Positions 53,480 to 63,784 of a stretch of 64,000 bases of DNA are shown in pieces. Every line of letters starts with the position of its first letter. Positions within the stretch are counted from its first letter, which is position 1. Origin of the DNA: Halosimplex halophilum (GTDB taxonomy: Archaea; Halobacteriota; Halobacteria; Halobacteriales; Haloarculaceae); the NCBI RefSeq assembly GCF_004698125.1, contig NZ_ML214297.1, positions 620,001 through 684,000 on the forward strand, read 5' to 3'. A program made the position numbers and the translations under genes. The notes under the pieces are model-generated. The model had not been told where the DNA came from and made no database searches. It saw only the letters and a program-made list of their open reading frames with translations.

Positions 53480-54063
53480 CTGCGACCTCCCCGGGCGGCG
53501 CCGCGGTCGCGAGTGTGCGAGCGGAACGGTACCGGACGGTGTGTGGTCGAACGGCGGGCGGTCGAACGGCAGGCGGCCGGACGGTGGACGGCTGGGCGGT
53601 GAACAGTCGGGCAGTTATCGAGGCTATGCAGTCGTGGGCGTGCGTGGCGTGGCATTCGGATGGTCGGCAGGGCTGGCGGTCGTCGACCGACTCAGAGCCG
53701 CGCCTCGGGAGTATCGCTACAGACGCCGTCGAGGAGACGGGCGCCGCTGTCCGCGAAGCGCGGCACCGGGTACCGAAAGCGCGACCGCCCGGAGAAGAGA
53801 CGCGTCCGACAGCGACTCGGACGCGCGTCCGGACGGCGCACAGCCGGCGAGCCGGTCGAGCCCGCCCCGCCCGCGCGACCGCCGCTGCCGTCGGCGGTCT
53901 ACGCGAGTCGGAGGGCGCGGCCCGACCTCGGGCCCTTGTCCATCCTGTCCGACGGTATTCGGCCGCCCTACAAATTCGTTTCCGTGCCGTGGACCCCGTT
54001 CACGCGTGGGACCGCGACCCGGCCCGGGACAACACGTATGCGGGCGCCGCTTGACCGGCGCGT
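53480..54063. other. Non-coding region with period-15 repeats
   Basis: No convincing gene lies in these 584 bp. The long forward frames translate to arginine-rich, low-complexity protein unlike the acidic proteome, and their amino-acid content is not conserved-looking. Near its left end are about six degenerate 15-bp repeats. The right end holds a TATA-poor leader to the acetyltransferase. Confidence 0.55.
53528..53617. repeat. Degenerate tandem repeat, unit about 15 bp
   Basis: About six units such as GTGGTCGAACGGCGG (53543-53557), GCGGTCGAACGGCAG (53558-53572) and GCGGCCGGACGGTGG (53573-53587). Each unit carries a GGNCGRACGG-like core; the later units are more diverged. Confidence 0.7.
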
Positions 54064-54528
54064 ATGGAACTCGTCGAAGCGACCCGCGACGACGTGGCGA
54101 CGCTCGCCGAGTACTGGTACGACCTCGCCTCGGCGATGGAGCAGTACGACGAACTCAACGAGGTCGCCTACGACGGCCCCGAGCCCGCCGAGGCGGGGAT
54201 CGAGGGCCTGCTGGCCGACGAGGACACGACGGTCTATCTGCTCACCGTGGACGACGGCGAGGGCGGCTATCTCGTCGTCCGCTCCGGTGAGCACCCGTCA
54301 CGGGTCCACTCGGAGTACGTCGAGATCGTCGACCTGTACGTCGCGCCCGAATATCGGGACAGCGGCCACGGCAGCGACGCCCTCGACGCTGTCCAGCGGA
54401 TCGCCCGCGAGCGGGGCGCCGACTACGTCGAGGTGTCCTGCGAGTGGGGCAACGACGGCGCCCGCCGGTTCTACCGGGACAACGGTTTCGAACCCAAACA
54501 GGTGACCTACGCTCGACGGGTCGACTGA
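54064..54528 (+). CDS. GNAT-family N-acetyltransferase
   Basis: The predicted protein has 154 residues. The GNAT core is clear: VEIVDLYVAPEYRDSGHGSDALDAVQRIARERG (motif A with the Q/R-x-x-G-x-G/A acetyl-CoA loop near residue 100) and DGARRFYRDNGFE (motif B). The N-terminus MELVEATRDDVATLAEYW is usual for the family. Acetyl acceptor is unknown. It precedes copA by 116 bp and is probably not co-transcribed with it. Confidence 0.9.
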   Translation: MELVEATRDDVATLAEYWYDLASAMEQYDELNEVAYDGPEPAEAGIEGLLADEDTTVYLLTVDDGEGGYLVVRSGEHPSRVHSEYVEIVDLYVAPEYRDSGHGSDALDAVQRIARERGADYVEVSCEWGNDGARRFYRDNGFEPKQVTYARRVD

Positions 54529-54629
54529 CGTTCGAACCGCCAACTGAGCGCCGAAACTAGTTGGGATCGAAAAATTGCCGTCGGGATTACCTTCGAAACA
54601 CAGGCACAAACCGCATGAACGGGTAGCCC

Positions 54630-54637
54630 CTATATAC
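54630..54637 (+). promoter_or_regulatory. TATA-like box very close to the copA start
   Basis: CTATATAC lies only 8-15 nt before the ATG at 54645, too close for a usual leaderless start at that ATG. Either transcription starts elsewhere or the TATA match is accidental. Confidence 0.3.
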
Positions 54638-54644
54638 AACCAAC

Positions 54645-57287
54645 ATGAGCGAGCGCACGACCAGGCTGGAACTCCACGGGATGAGCTGCGCGAACTGCTC
54701 GCAAACCATCGAGGAGCGGGTGGGGTCGCTGGCGGGCGTCTCCGAGGTCGACGCCAACTACGCGACCGACGAGGGGTCGGTCACGTACGACTCCGAGGAG
54801 ACGAGCCTGCGTGAGATCTACGACGCTATCGAGGACGCCGGCTACGAGGCGGCGAGCGAGACGGTCTCCGTGGGGATCACGGACATGTCCTGCGCGAACT
54901 GCGCGGAGACCAACGAGTCGGCGCTGCTGGACACGCCCGGGGTGATCGACGCCGACGTGAACTACGCGACCGACGAGGGGACGGTCACCTACAACCCCGC
55001 CGAGGCGTCGCTCGACGATATCTACGACGCCATCGAGTCGGCCGGCTACACGCCCGTCCGGGAGGATGAGGGAGGCGAGGACGGCGACACCGGAGACACC
55101 GCCGACTCGTCCCGGGACCGCCAGCAGGCCGCGCGCGACGAGGAGATCCGCCGCCAGCGGAACCTGACGATCTTCGGCGCGGTGCTGTCGCTACCGCTGC
55201 TCGTGATGCTGGTCGACCACGTGTTCGGGCTCGGCGTCCTGCCGGAGGAGGTCGCGGGCGTCTCGGTCGGCTGGGGCGCGTTCGCGCTCGCGACGCCCGT
55301 CCAGTACGCGCTCGGCAAGGAGTTCTACGAGAACTCCTACAAGGCGGTCGTCAAGAACCGGACCGCGAACATGGACGTGCTGATAGCCCTGGGGTCGTCG
55401 ACCGCCTACCTCTACTCGGTGGCCCGACTACTGGGATTCCCCGGCGAGGGGCTGTACTTCGACACCGCGGCCCTGATCCTCGTGTTCATCACGCTGGGCA
55501 ACTACCTCGAGGCCCGCTCGAAGGGCCAGGCCTCCGAGGCGATCCGCTCGCTGCTGGAGATGGAGGCCGACACGGCGACGCTTGTCCGCGACGACGGGAC
55601 CGAGGAGGAGGTCCCGCTCTCGGAGGTCGAGGTCGGCGACCGCCTCAAAGTGCGCCCGGGCGAGAAGATCCCGACCGACGCCGAAGTAGTGGAGGGCGAC
55701 AGCGCGGTCGACGAGTCGATGGTCACCGGCGAGTCGGTGCCCGTCTCGAAGGAACCCGGCGACGAGGTGATCGGGTCGACCGTCAACCAGAACGGCGTGC
55801 TCATCGTCGAGGCCACGAAGGTCGGCGAGGAGACGGCCATCCAGCAGATCGTCTCCCGGGTCAAGGACGCCCAGAGCCGCCAGCCGGAGATCCAGAACGT
55901 CGCCGACCGCATCAGCTCCTACTTCGTCCCCGCGGTGATCCTGAACGCGCTGTTCTGGGGCGGCGTCTGGTACGCCTTCCCCGAGGCGATGGCCGGGTTC
56001 GTCGACTCCCTGCCGGTGTGGGGGCTCGCCGCGGGCGGCCCCGCGGCCGTGGGCGTCTTCGAGTTCGCGGTCGTCGTCTTCGCGTCGGCGGTACTGATCG
56101 CCTGTCCCTGCGCGCTGGGGCTGGCCACGCCCGCGGCGACGATGGTCGGGACCGCCATCGGCGCGCGCAACGGCGTGCTCTTCGAGGGCGGCGACATCCT
56201 CGAACGGGTCCGCGACGTGGACACCGTCGTCTTCGACAAGACCGGGACCCTGACGGAAGGCGAGATGGAGCTGACCGACGTGGTCGCGCTGCCCGCTACC
56301 GACGGCGGGGCCGTGGAGGGCGACGCGGCGACCGACGGCGGCGCCCTCGCCGAGCCCGAGGTGACGGAGGAGTTCGTCCTCGAGGTCGCCGCGAGCGCCG
56401 AGTCGGGCAGCGAACACCCGCTCGCCGAGGCCATCGTCTCCGGCGCCCGCGAGCGCGGCATCGACGTGGAAGATCCCGAGGACTTCGAGAACGTCCCCGG
56501 CCACGGCGTGAAGGCGACCACGAGCCACGGGCGCGTCCTCGTGGGCAACCGGAAGCTCATGCGCGAGGCGGACGTCGACGTGTCGCCCGCGGACGAGGCG
56601 ATGGATCGGCTCGAACGCGAGGGCAAGACCGCGATGCTGGTCGCGCTCGCCGACGGTGAGGGCGCCGACGGGGCCGCCGGCGACTACCGGCTGCTCGGCG
56701 TCGTCGCCGACGCGGACACGGTCAAGGAGACGGCCGAGGCGGCCGTCTCGGAGCTCCGCGAGCGCGGGACGGACGTGTGGCTGATCACCGGCGACAACGA
56801 GCGGACCGCCGAGGCGGTCGCCGAGCGAGTGGGCATCGACCCGGACAACGTGATGGCCGGCGTCCTCCCGGAGGACAAGGCCGACGCCGTCGACGACATC
56901 CAGTCGGACGGCCGCCGCGCGATGATGGTCGGCGACGGCGTCAACGACGCGCCGGCGCTCGCGACGGCGTTCGTCGGCTGCGCCATCGGCAGCGGCACCG
57001 ACGTTGCCATCGAGGCCGCCGACGTGACGCTGATGCGGTCGGACCCGCTGGACGTGGTGAAGGCCGTCCGCGTCTCGGAGGGGACCCTCTCGAAGATCAA
57101 GCAGAACCTCTTCTGGGCGCTGGGCTACAACACGGCGATGATCCCGCTGGCCTCGCTGGGGCTGCTCCAGCCGGTGCTCGCCGCGGCGGCGATGGCCGTC
57201 TCCAGCGTCTCCGTGCTGACCAACAGCCTCCTCTTTCGCCGGTACGAGCCCGACGAGGACTACCGGCTGCTCGGGTTCCTGCGCTGA
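54645..57287 (+). CDS. copA: Copper-translocating P1B-type ATPase CopA
   Basis: The predicted protein has 880 residues. Two N-terminal heavy-metal-associated domains carry GMSCANC (C15, C18) and DMSCANC (C83, C86). The ATPase core has TGES (361-364), the membrane metal motif CPC (487-489), DKTGTLT (D531 phosphorylated), the HP pair (591-592) and GDGVNDAP (763-770). Near the C-terminus YN (828-829) and MAVSSVS (850-856) are the Cu(I)-specific residues of the last two spans. It exports Cu(I). An Lrp-TRASH regulator lies upstream and a halocyanin downstream. No separate CopZ-like chaperone gene is visible next to it. Confidence 0.96.
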   Translation: MSERTTRLELHGMSCANCSQTIEERVGSLAGVSEVDANYATDEGSVTYDSEETSLREIYDAIEDAGYEAASETVSVGITDMSCANCAETNESALLDTPGVIDADVNYATDEGTVTYNPAEASLDDIYDAIESAGYTPVREDEGGEDGDTGDTADSSRDRQQAARDEEIRRQRNLTIFGAVLSLPLLVMLVDHVFGLGVLPEEVAGVSVGWGAFALATPVQYALGKEFYENSYKAVVKNRTANMDVLIALGSSTAYLYSVARLLGFPGEGLYFDTAALILVFITLGNYLEARSKGQASEAIRSLLEMEADTATLVRDDGTEEEVPLSEVEVGDRLKVRPGEKIPTDAEVVEGDSAVDESMVTGESVPVSKEPGDEVIGSTVNQNGVLIVEATKVGEETAIQQIVSRVKDAQSRQPEIQNVADRISSYFVPAVILNALFWGGVWYAFPEAMAGFVDSLPVWGLAAGGPAAVGVFEFAVVVFASAVLIACPCALGLATPAATMVGTAIGARNGVLFEGGDILERVRDVDTVVFDKTGTLTEGEMELTDVVALPATDGGAVEGDAATDGGALAEPEVTEEFVLEVAASAESGSEHPLAEAIVSGARERGIDVEDPEDFENVPGHGVKATTSHGRVLVGNRKLMREADVDVSPADEAMDRLEREGKTAMLVALADGEGADGAAGDYRLLGVVADADTVKETAEAAVSELRERGTDVWLITGDNERTAEAVAERVGIDPDNVMAGVLPEDKADAVDDIQSDGRRAMMVGDGVNDAPALATAFVGCAIGSGTDVAIEAADVTLMRSDPLDVVKAVRVSEGTLSKIKQNLFWALGYNTAMIPLASLGLLQPVLAAAAMAVSSVSVLTNSLLFRRYEPDEDYRLLGFLR

Positions 57288-57436
57288 GGGCGACCGGTCG
57301 GGAGGGTCGCCGCCGGTCGCCCGAACTGGTTCGGCCGGATCGGGCGTTTTCGCGCGGTTGACTGCACCGAGGCGGTCTATCACGGTCTGTATTGCGAACC
57401 CTCTTTTTCGTGGGCTACCAAGGGTCGAGTTGCGAC

Positions 57437-57952
57437 ATGACCGACGGAATCCGACGTCGACGGCTGCTCGGTGGTATCGGAGCGATGGCGACCGCGGGCG
57501 TCCTCGCGGGGTGCTCGACGGAGACATCCGGCGGAGACGGCGGTGACGGCGGAGACGCCGGTGACGGGGGCGACGGCGGCGACGGCGGCGGTGGCACGCC
57601 CTCGTGGCCCTCCTACCTCGACGACGCCCAGGGCGACACCAGTCAGGACGCCCGCGGCCAGAGCGAGGTCACGGTCGCGGTCGGGCCGGACGGCAACTTC
57701 GTCTACGACCCGGTGTACCTGCGCGTCGATTCGGGGACGACGGTCAACTTCGAGTTCGAATCGCCCAGCCACAACGTCAAGCCCGAGAGCCAGCCCGACG
57801 GCGGCTCCCTCGAGGGGACGGAGGGCGGCGAGATGGACGTCGTCGACCAGGGCGAGACGTACTCGGTCACGCTGGAGACGACCGGCATCTACACCTACTA
57901 CTGCGGACCGCACGAGGGGACCGGCATGAAGGGCGGCATCTCCGTCGAGTAG
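57437..57952 (+). CDS. Halocyanin-like blue copper lipoprotein
   Basis: The predicted protein has 171 residues with ATG at 57437. The Tat signal RRRRLLGGIG and the lipobox VLAGC near residue 23 give a membrane-anchored, exported protein. A Gly/Asp-rich linker of about 25 residues precedes a plastocyanin-like domain. The type 1 copper ligands can be placed: His in SPSHNVKPE, then Cys, His and Met in YYCGPHEGTGMKG. It is an electron carrier at the cell surface and lies 149 bp after copA, consistent with a copper-handling neighbourhood. Confidence 0.92.
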   Translation: MTDGIRRRRLLGGIGAMATAGVLAGCSTETSGGDGGDGGDAGDGGDGGDGGGGTPSWPSYLDDAQGDTSQDARGQSEVTVAVGPDGNFVYDPVYLRVDSGTTVNFEFESPSHNVKPESQPDGGSLEGTEGGEMDVVDQGETYSVTLETTGIYTYYCGPHEGTGMKGGISVE

Positions 57953-57986
57953 AGACGGGGACGCCGGCTGCGGTTGTTTTACCGCG

Positions 57987-59396
57987 TCACTCGCCGCGCA
58001 GTTCGGCCACGTGGTCGATGCGCTGCTGGACCAGGTCGGGCTTGCCGATGTCGTGGCGGATGCGGACGCCGTCGCCGGCCGCTTCGAGCGCGTCCTCGGC
58101 GATCTCCTCGGCGACGGAGATAGTGTCGGCGATCCCGACGACCGCGAACGAGCGCGAGGTGGTCGTGTAGATGCCGTCGTCGCGCTCGTCGACCGAGGCG
58201 TAGAACAGCCGGACCTCCGGCGGGGACCCGCCGTCGGACCGCAGGCCCGACGAGGGTCGCGAAACGGCGTTTCGCTCACCGCCGTCGGCGACCGCGTTCG
58301 ACTCGCCGCCGTCGCCGCGATAGCGCTCGTTGACGCGCTCGATGGTGTCCTCGTCGACGGTGACGCGGGCGCCGCTGTCGGGGTCGGTCGGGTAGCCCTC
58401 CGGGACGGCGTACTTGCAGACGGTCGCCCGCGGAGCGAAGGACAGCTGGGGGAGCGAGTCGCCGTCCCGCGCCGCGGTCAGCACGTCCAGGAAGTCGGTG
58501 TTGAGCACCGGGAGGGTGTTCATCGCCTCGGGGTCGCCGAAGCGGGCGTTGAACTCGACGACCTTGATGCCGTCGGCGGTGAGCATGAACTGGCCGTAGA
58601 GGACGCCCTTGTAGCCGTCCAGCGCGTCGACGGTCGCCTCCAGCACGTCGACGGCCTCCATGTAGTCGTCCTCGTCCATGAACGGGAGCTCCAGCGTCGC
58701 GTCGGAGTAGCTGCCCATCCCGCCGGTGTTCGGCCCCTCGTCGCCCTCGTAGGCGCGCTTGTGGTCCTGGACGGCCGGGGTGACGCGCACCTCGCCGTTG
58801 GCGACGAACGCCTGGACGGTGAACTCCTCGCCGACCAGCCGCTCTTCGAGGACGATCCGCTCGTAGTCGGACTCGCGGACGTACTCCTTGGCCTCCGCCT
58901 TGGTGATCTGGTCGCCGGTCACGCGGACGCCCTTGCCGCCGGTGAGTCCCGCCGGCTTGACCGCCAGGTCGCCGTCGAACTCGTCGATAAAGTCGCAGGC
59001 GGCGTCCATGTCCTCGAACGTCTCGAAGGTCGGACAGCCCGGGATGTCGTGCTGTTCCATGAACCGGCGCTGGAACGCCTTGTCCGTCTCGATGCGCGCC
59101 TCGGCCTCCTGCGGGCCGAACGTGAAGATGTCGGCGTCGTCCAGCGCGTCGGCGACGCCGGCCTCCAGGGCCGCCTCGGGACCGATCACCGCCAGCGTCG
59201 CGTCGACCTCGCGACCGTAGGCGGTCACGGCCGATGGGTTCGTGGTGTCCAGCGACTCGAAGCCCTCCGCGAGCCGAGCGATGCCGGGGTTGCGGTTGCC
59301 CGCACAGGCGTACAGGTCCGCGTCCGAATCGGCGAGCGCCCGGGCGATCGCGTGTTCGCGGCCGCCGCCGCCCACCAGCAGGACTGTCTCCGTCAT
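57987..59396 (-). CDS. purD: Phosphoribosylamine-glycine ligase
   Basis: Makes glycinamide ribonucleotide in purine synthesis. The protein has 469 residues with ATG complementary to 59394-59396. The ATP-grasp features are VLLVGGGGREHAIARAL at the N-terminus, VIGPEAALEAGVADAL, DLAVKPAGLTGGKGVRVTGDQ and VEFNARFGDPEAMNTLPVL. A haloarchaeal-looking insert of about 35 residues lies at about 359-393, rich in Gly, Ser and Asp, with repeated DGGE/DGGS units; the length exceeds typical PurD. It is convergent with the halocyanin gene (34 bp). Confidence 0.96.
   Translation of the reverse strand: MTETVLLVGGGGREHAIARALADSDADLYACAGNRNPGIARLAEGFESLDTTNPSAVTAYGREVDATLAVIGPEAALEAGVADALDDADIFTFGPQEAEARIETDKAFQRRFMEQHDIPGCPTFETFEDMDAACDFIDEFDGDLAVKPAGLTGGKGVRVTGDQITKAEAKEYVRESDYERIVLEERLVGEEFTVQAFVANGEVRVTPAVQDHKRAYEGDEGPNTGGMGSYSDATLELPFMDEDDYMEAVDVLEATVDALDGYKGVLYGQFMLTADGIKVVEFNARFGDPEAMNTLPVLNTDFLDVLTAARDGDSLPQLSFAPRATVCKYAVPEGYPTDPDSGARVTVDEDTIERVNERYRGDGGESNAVADGGERNAVSRPSSGLRSDGGSPPEVRLFYASVDERDDGIYTTTSRSFAVVGIADTISVAEEIAEDALEAAGDGVRIRHDIGKPDLVQQRIDHVAELRGE
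58259..58275. repeat. Palindrome GCGAAACG-G-CGTTTCGC inside purD
   Basis: A perfect 8-bp inverted repeat with a 1-nt spacer, within the insert region of purD. It is flanked by two CCGCCGTCGG direct repeats at 58228-58237 and 58279-58288. Confidence 0.7.
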
Positions 59397-59558
59397 ATCC
59401 GGTAATCCGGCGCGGTGGGAGCCTAAAGGTTGCCTTTCGCGCGACGCGATCCGCGCGGGCGAGCCGGCTGCGGACCGAGCGACTGCCGCCGCCGTCAGCG
59501 CGGCCGACTGCCCGCGGGGCTCGCAAATAAGTGGGTCGCGGCCGATACTCGACCAGCG

Positions 59559-60920
59559 ATGGAGGTCGTCAACCCCGCGACCGGCGAGCGCATCGACACC
59601 TACGAGGAAGCCGACGGGGCAGCCGTCGAGCGGACGCTGGCCGACGCCGACGCGGCCTTCGCGGAGTGGCGCGAGCGGCCGCTGGCCGACCGCGAGGAGC
59701 TGATCGCGTCGGCCGCCGACGTGCTCCGCGAGAACAAACGGGAGTACGCCGAGCTGATGACCCGGGAGATGGGCAAGCCGGTCTCCCAGGCCGAGTCCGA
59801 GATCGAGAAGTGCGCGTGGGTCTGCGAGCACTACGCCGAACACGCCCACGAGTACCTCTCGGAGGAGCACCACCCCAGCCCGCCCGGTACCGAGGTCAAG
59901 ACCGTCTACGAGCCGCTGGGGGTCGTGCTGGCGGTGATGCCGTGGAACTTCCCGTTCTGGCAGGTGTTCCGCTTCCTCGCGCCGTATCTCACCGCCGGGA
60001 ACGTCGGCGTGCTGAAACACGCCTCGAACGTCCCCGGCTGTGCCGAAGCCATCGAGGAGATCCTGCTGGAGGCCGGCTACCCCGAGGGCGTCTTCCAGTC
60101 GCTACTCGTCCCCTCCGACCGGGTCGAGGATATCATCGCGGACGACCGCGTCCGGGCGGCGACGCTCACCGGGAGCGGCCCCGCGGGTCGCGCCGTCGCG
60201 TCGGCCGCCGGCGACGAGCTGAAGAAGACGGTGCTGGAACTCGGCGGGAGCGACCCGTTCGTCGTCCTCGACGACGCCGACCTGGACGCCGCCGCCGAGA
60301 CCGGCGCCTGGGCGCGCAACCTCAACGGCGGCCAGTCCTGCATCGCCGCCAAGCGTTTCGTCGTCCACACCGCCGTTTACGACGACTTCCTCGACCGCTT
60401 CGTCGACGAGGTCGAGTCGCTCTCCGTCGGTGATCCGACCGACGAGGACACCGAGGTCGGCCCCCAGGCACGCCAGGACCTCATGGAGGAACTCCACGAG
60501 CAGGTCGAGGCCAGCGTCGCGGCCGGCGCCGAGGTCGTCACCGGCGGCGAGCCGCTGGACCGCGAGGGCGCGTTCTACCCGCCGACGGTCCTGACGGACG
60601 TACCCGAGGGGTGCCCGGCCGACACCGAGGAGCTGTTCGGGCCGGTCGCGGCCGTCTACGAGGTCGACTCCGAGGACGCCGCGGTCGAGCGGGCCAACGA
60701 TACCGAGTTCGGTCTCGGCGCGAGCGTCTGGACCGAGGACCGCGAGCGCGGCGAGCGGGTCGCCCGCCGGATCGACGCCGGCTGTACGTACGTCAACCAG
60801 CTCACGAAGTCCGACCCGCGAGTCCCGTTCGGCGGGGTCAAGCAGTCGGGGTACGGCCGCGAACTCTCCGAGGCGGGGATGAAGGAGTTCCTCAACCGCA
60901 AGACGGTCTGGATCGAGTAG
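59559..60920 (+). CDS. Aldehyde dehydrogenase (succinate-semialdehyde type)
   Basis: The predicted protein has 453 residues with ATG at 59559. Family motifs: [12 protein letters not shown] (near 127), the catalytic Glu in [12 protein letters not shown] (near 228), the catalytic Cys in [13 protein letters not shown] (near 262), and the late [10 protein letters not shown] and [16 protein letters not shown]. The short length and the 'NGGQSCIA' site match the GabD1-type NAD(P)-dependent succinate-semialdehyde dehydrogenase group. Monocistronic, divergent from purD with a 162-bp gap. Confidence 0.93.
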   Translation: MEVVNPATGERIDTYEEADGAAVERTLADADAAFAEWRERPLADREELIASAADVLRENKREYAELMTREMGKPVSQAESEIEKCAWVCEHYAEHAHEYLSEEHHPSPPGTEVKTVYEPLGVVLAVMPWNFPFWQVFRFLAPYLTAGNVGVLKHASNVPGCAEAIEEILLEAGYPEGVFQSLLVPSDRVEDIIADDRVRAATLTGSGPAGRAVASAAGDELKKTVLELGGSDPFVVLDDADLDAAAETGAWARNLNGGQSCIAAKRFVVHTAVYDDFLDRFVDEVESLSVGDPTDEDTEVGPQARQDLMEELHEQVEASVAAGAEVVTGGEPLDREGAFYPPTVLTDVPEGCPADTEELFGPVAAVYEVDSEDAAVERANDTEFGLGASVWTEDRERGERVARRIDAGCTYVNQLTKSDPRVPFGGVKQSGYGRELSEAGMKEFLNRKTVWIE

Positions 60921-61027
60921 TCGCTGGGGCGTCGGGGACCCGACAGGGAGTTCGGTGTCGTCGCGTCGGGTCGTCCCGACCGTCCCGTTCCCGGTTCCTT
61001 TTCGGCGTCCCCGGCGTACGGGCGTCC

Positions 61028-63223
61028 ATGACCGACGCGGACCCCACCGCCCGCAACCGCCTCGACGAGGAGGAGAGCCCGTACCTCCGCCAGCACGCCG
61101 ACAACCCCGTCAACTGGCAGCCCTGGGACGAGGCGGCCCTGGCGGCCGCCGAGGAGCAGGACAAGCCCATCTTCCTCTCGATCGGCTACGCCGCCTGCCA
61201 CTGGTGTCACGTCATGGAGGAGGAGAGCTTCGAGGACGAGGACATCGCCGCGTTGCTCAACGAGCAGTTCGTCCCGATCAAGGTCGACCGCGAGGAGCGG
61301 CCGGACATCGACTCGGTGTACATGAGCATCTGCCAGCAGGTCAGCGGCCGCGGCGGCTGGCCGCTCAACGCCTGGCTCACGCCCGACGGCGAGCCCTTCT
61401 ACGTCGGCACCTACTTCCCGCCGGAGCCCAAGCGCGGCACGCCCGGCTTCCGGCAACTGCTCGAAGACATCTCCGAGTCGTGGGCCGACCCCGAGCAGCG
61501 CGAGGAGATGGAGAACCGGGCCCGCCAGTGGACCGAGGCCATCGAGGACGACCTGGAGTCGACGCCCGACCAGCCCGGCGAGGCGCCCGACGAGGGCGTG
61601 CTCGACACGGTCGCGGGCGCCGCGCTCCGGGGCGCCGACCGGGAGTTCGGCGGCTGGGGCAAGGGCCAGAAGTTCCCCCAGCCCGGACGGCTGCGCGCCC
61701 TGATGCGCGCCCACGGGGCCGGCGGCCGCGACGCCTACCGCGAGGTCGTCGGGGAGACCCTCGACGCGATGGCCGACGGCGGGCTCTACGACCACGTCGG
61801 CGGCGGCTTCCACCGCTACACGACCGACCGGGAGTGGGTCGTCCCCCACTTCGAGAAGATGCTGTACGACAACGCCGAGCTCGCCCGCGCCTTCCTGACC
61901 GGCTACCAGTTCACCGGGCGCGAGCGCTACCGCGACACCGCCCGCGAGACGCTCGCGTTCGTCGAGCGCGAACTCACCCACCCCGACGGCGGGTTCTACA
62001 GCACGCTCGACGCCGAGAGCGTGGCCCCGACCGACGAGAGCGGCCACGACACGGACGAGGACGGGAGCGGCGAGCGCGAGGAGGGCGCCTTCTACGTCTG
62101 GACGCCCGACGGGATCGACGACGCGATCGCCGAGTACGGCCCCGAGCACGGGATCCCAGGCGAACAGGCGGACCTCGCGGCCGACATCTTCCGCGAGCGC
62201 TACGGCGTCACCGCGACCGGCAACTTCGAGGACGGGAAGACGGTGCTCACGCGGAGCGAGTCCGTCGAGTCGCTCGCCGACGACTACGGGCTCTCGTCCG
62301 ACGACGCCGAGGAACTGCTCGACTCGGCGAGAGCGGCCGTCTTCGAGGCCCGCGAGGAACGCCCGCGCCCGCCCCGCGACGAGAAGGTGCTGGCGGGCTG
62401 GAACGGCCTGATGGTCTCGGCGTTCGCAGAGGCGGCGCTGGTCGACGACGAGACGTGGGCCGAGACGGCGACCGACGCGCTCGACTTCGCGCGCGAACAG
62501 CTGTGGGACGCCGACTCGGGGCGGCTCTCCCGGCGCTACAAGGACGGCGACGTGGCGATCCAGGGGTACCTGGAGGACTACGCGTTCCTCGCGCGCGGCG
62601 CGTTCGACACCTATCAGGTGACCGGCGAGGTCGAACACCTCGCGTTCGCGCTGGACCTCGCCCGGACCGTCGAGGCGGAGTTCTGGGACGACTCGGAGGG
62701 GACGCTGTATTTCACCCCCCAGAGCGGCGAGTCGCTGGTCGCCCGCCCGCAGGAGCTGGCCGACCAGTCGACCCCCTCCAGCGCGGGCGTGGCCGCCGAG
62801 TTGCTACTCGCGCTGGACGGGTTCGTCGCCCACGACCGCTTCGAGTCGGTCGCCGCCGGCGTGCTCGCCACCCACGGCAACCGGGTGGAGTCGAACCCCC
62901 AGCAGCACCCGTCGCTCGCGCTCGCCGCCGACACCTACCGCCGGGGCGCCCACGAACTCACGCTCGCCGCCGAGTCGTTGCCCGATTCCTGGCGCGAGAC
63001 GCTCGCCGACACCTACGTCCCGCGGCGGGTGCTCGCGCCGCGGCCGCCGACCGACGACGCGCTCGACGCCTGGCTCGATACGCTCGGTCTCGCGGCGGCG
63101 CCGCCGATCTGGGCGAACCGCGAGGCGCGCGACGGCGAACCCACGGTGTACGCCTGCCGGTCGCGGGCCTGTTCGCCGCCGACCCACGACATCGACGAGG
63201 CGCTGGCGTGGTTCGAGGACTGA
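61028..63223 (+). CDS. DUF255 thioredoxin-domain protein (YyaL/SSP411-like)
   Basis: The predicted protein has 731 residues. The N-terminal thioredoxin-like domain opens with [25 protein letters not shown] and has the active-site-like [15 protein letters not shown] and RPDIDSVYM. The rest is an alpha/alpha toroid with [29 protein letters not shown] and [19 protein letters not shown], as in N-acylglucosamine 2-epimerase-type barrels. The family is widespread but without proven activity. The ATG at 61028 matches the usual start. A short thioredoxin-like gene follows on the other strand. Confidence 0.95.
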   Translation: MTDADPTARNRLDEEESPYLRQHADNPVNWQPWDEAALAAAEEQDKPIFLSIGYAACHWCHVMEEESFEDEDIAALLNEQFVPIKVDREERPDIDSVYMSICQQVSGRGGWPLNAWLTPDGEPFYVGTYFPPEPKRGTPGFRQLLEDISESWADPEQREEMENRARQWTEAIEDDLESTPDQPGEAPDEGVLDTVAGAALRGADREFGGWGKGQKFPQPGRLRALMRAHGAGGRDAYREVVGETLDAMADGGLYDHVGGGFHRYTTDREWVVPHFEKMLYDNAELARAFLTGYQFTGRERYRDTARETLAFVERELTHPDGGFYSTLDAESVAPTDESGHDTDEDGSGEREEGAFYVWTPDGIDDAIAEYGPEHGIPGEQADLAADIFRERYGVTATGNFEDGKTVLTRSESVESLADDYGLSSDDAEELLDSARAAVFEAREERPRPPRDEKVLAGWNGLMVSAFAEAALVDDETWAETATDALDFAREQLWDADSGRLSRRYKDGDVAIQGYLEDYAFLARGAFDTYQVTGEVEHLAFALDLARTVEAEFWDDSEGTLYFTPQSGESLVARPQELADQSTPSSAGVAAELLLALDGFVAHDRFESVAAGVLATHGNRVESNPQQHPSLALAADTYRRGAHELTLAAESLPDSWRETLADTYVPRRVLAPRPPTDDALDAWLDTLGLAAAPPIWANREARDGEPTVYACRSRACSPPTHDIDEALAWFED

Positions 63224-63314
63224 CGGGGCTCTAGGATCGACGGGAAGGAGCGAGGACTGACGGAGAGGCGGGAGCGCGAGCGGAGAGGTGTGGGTCCGGT
63301 GGGACCGACCGCGC

Positions 63315-63701
63315 TCAGACGGAGGTCAGGTGGTCGAGCTCGCGGGCGAGGTAGACGGCGATGGGGACCGGTTCCTCCTCGACGAAGCGGGCGACCTCCT
63401 CGCCGTTCCGCTCCACGACGACCGTCGGGATGTACTCGATGTCGTACTCCTCGACCTTCGGGCCGACCTTCGTGCCGTCCTCTTCCTTCTCGACGGCGTA
63501 CTCCTCGATCCGGTGGTCGGGGACCCCTGCGGCGTCGAGCGCCGCGCCGAAGTCCGGGAGCTGCGAGCGGCAGTCGATACACCAGTCGCCCCCCCAGACC
63601 TTGTAGGTGAGTTCGTCGCCGAGCGCCGCGAGCACGTCCACCGTCTCGGCGTAGGCCTCCTCGGTCCACACCGGGTTCGGGTCCATGGTCTCCAGTGACA
63701 T
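63315..63701 (-). CDS. Thioredoxin-family protein
   Basis: The predicted protein has 128 residues. The redox motif CIDC is in VWGGDWCIDCRSQLPDFG, near residue 41, and the cis-proline region is YIPTVVVERNGEEVARFVEE. No signal peptide is seen, so it is cytoplasmic. It resembles the thiol reductase group with a CxDC active site. It is convergent with the DUF255 gene, 91 bp apart. Confidence 0.92.
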   Translation of the reverse strand: MSLETMDPNPVWTEEAYAETVDVLAALGDELTYKVWGGDWCIDCRSQLPDFGAALDAAGVPDHRIEEYAVEKEEDGTKVGPKVEEYDIEYIPTVVVERNGEEVARFVEEEPVPIAVYLARELDHLTSV

Positions 63702-63784
63702 ACCAGTCTCTTGCGCACGGGGTGGCTTAACGACAACGCTCCGTTCACGCGCGCTGCGCTCGCCTCCGCGGCGTCACCGACGGT

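Noticed and set aside
53528-53617. Possible CRISPR array
   Set aside because: The 15-bp units are contiguous and diverged, with no spacers; it is a simple tandem repeat. No other CRISPR-like pattern or cas gene was seen.
53626-54054. 142-residue forward frame before the acetyltransferase
   Set aside because: Arginine- and proline-rich, not acidic, no promoter or motif. Looks like non-coding GC-rich DNA.
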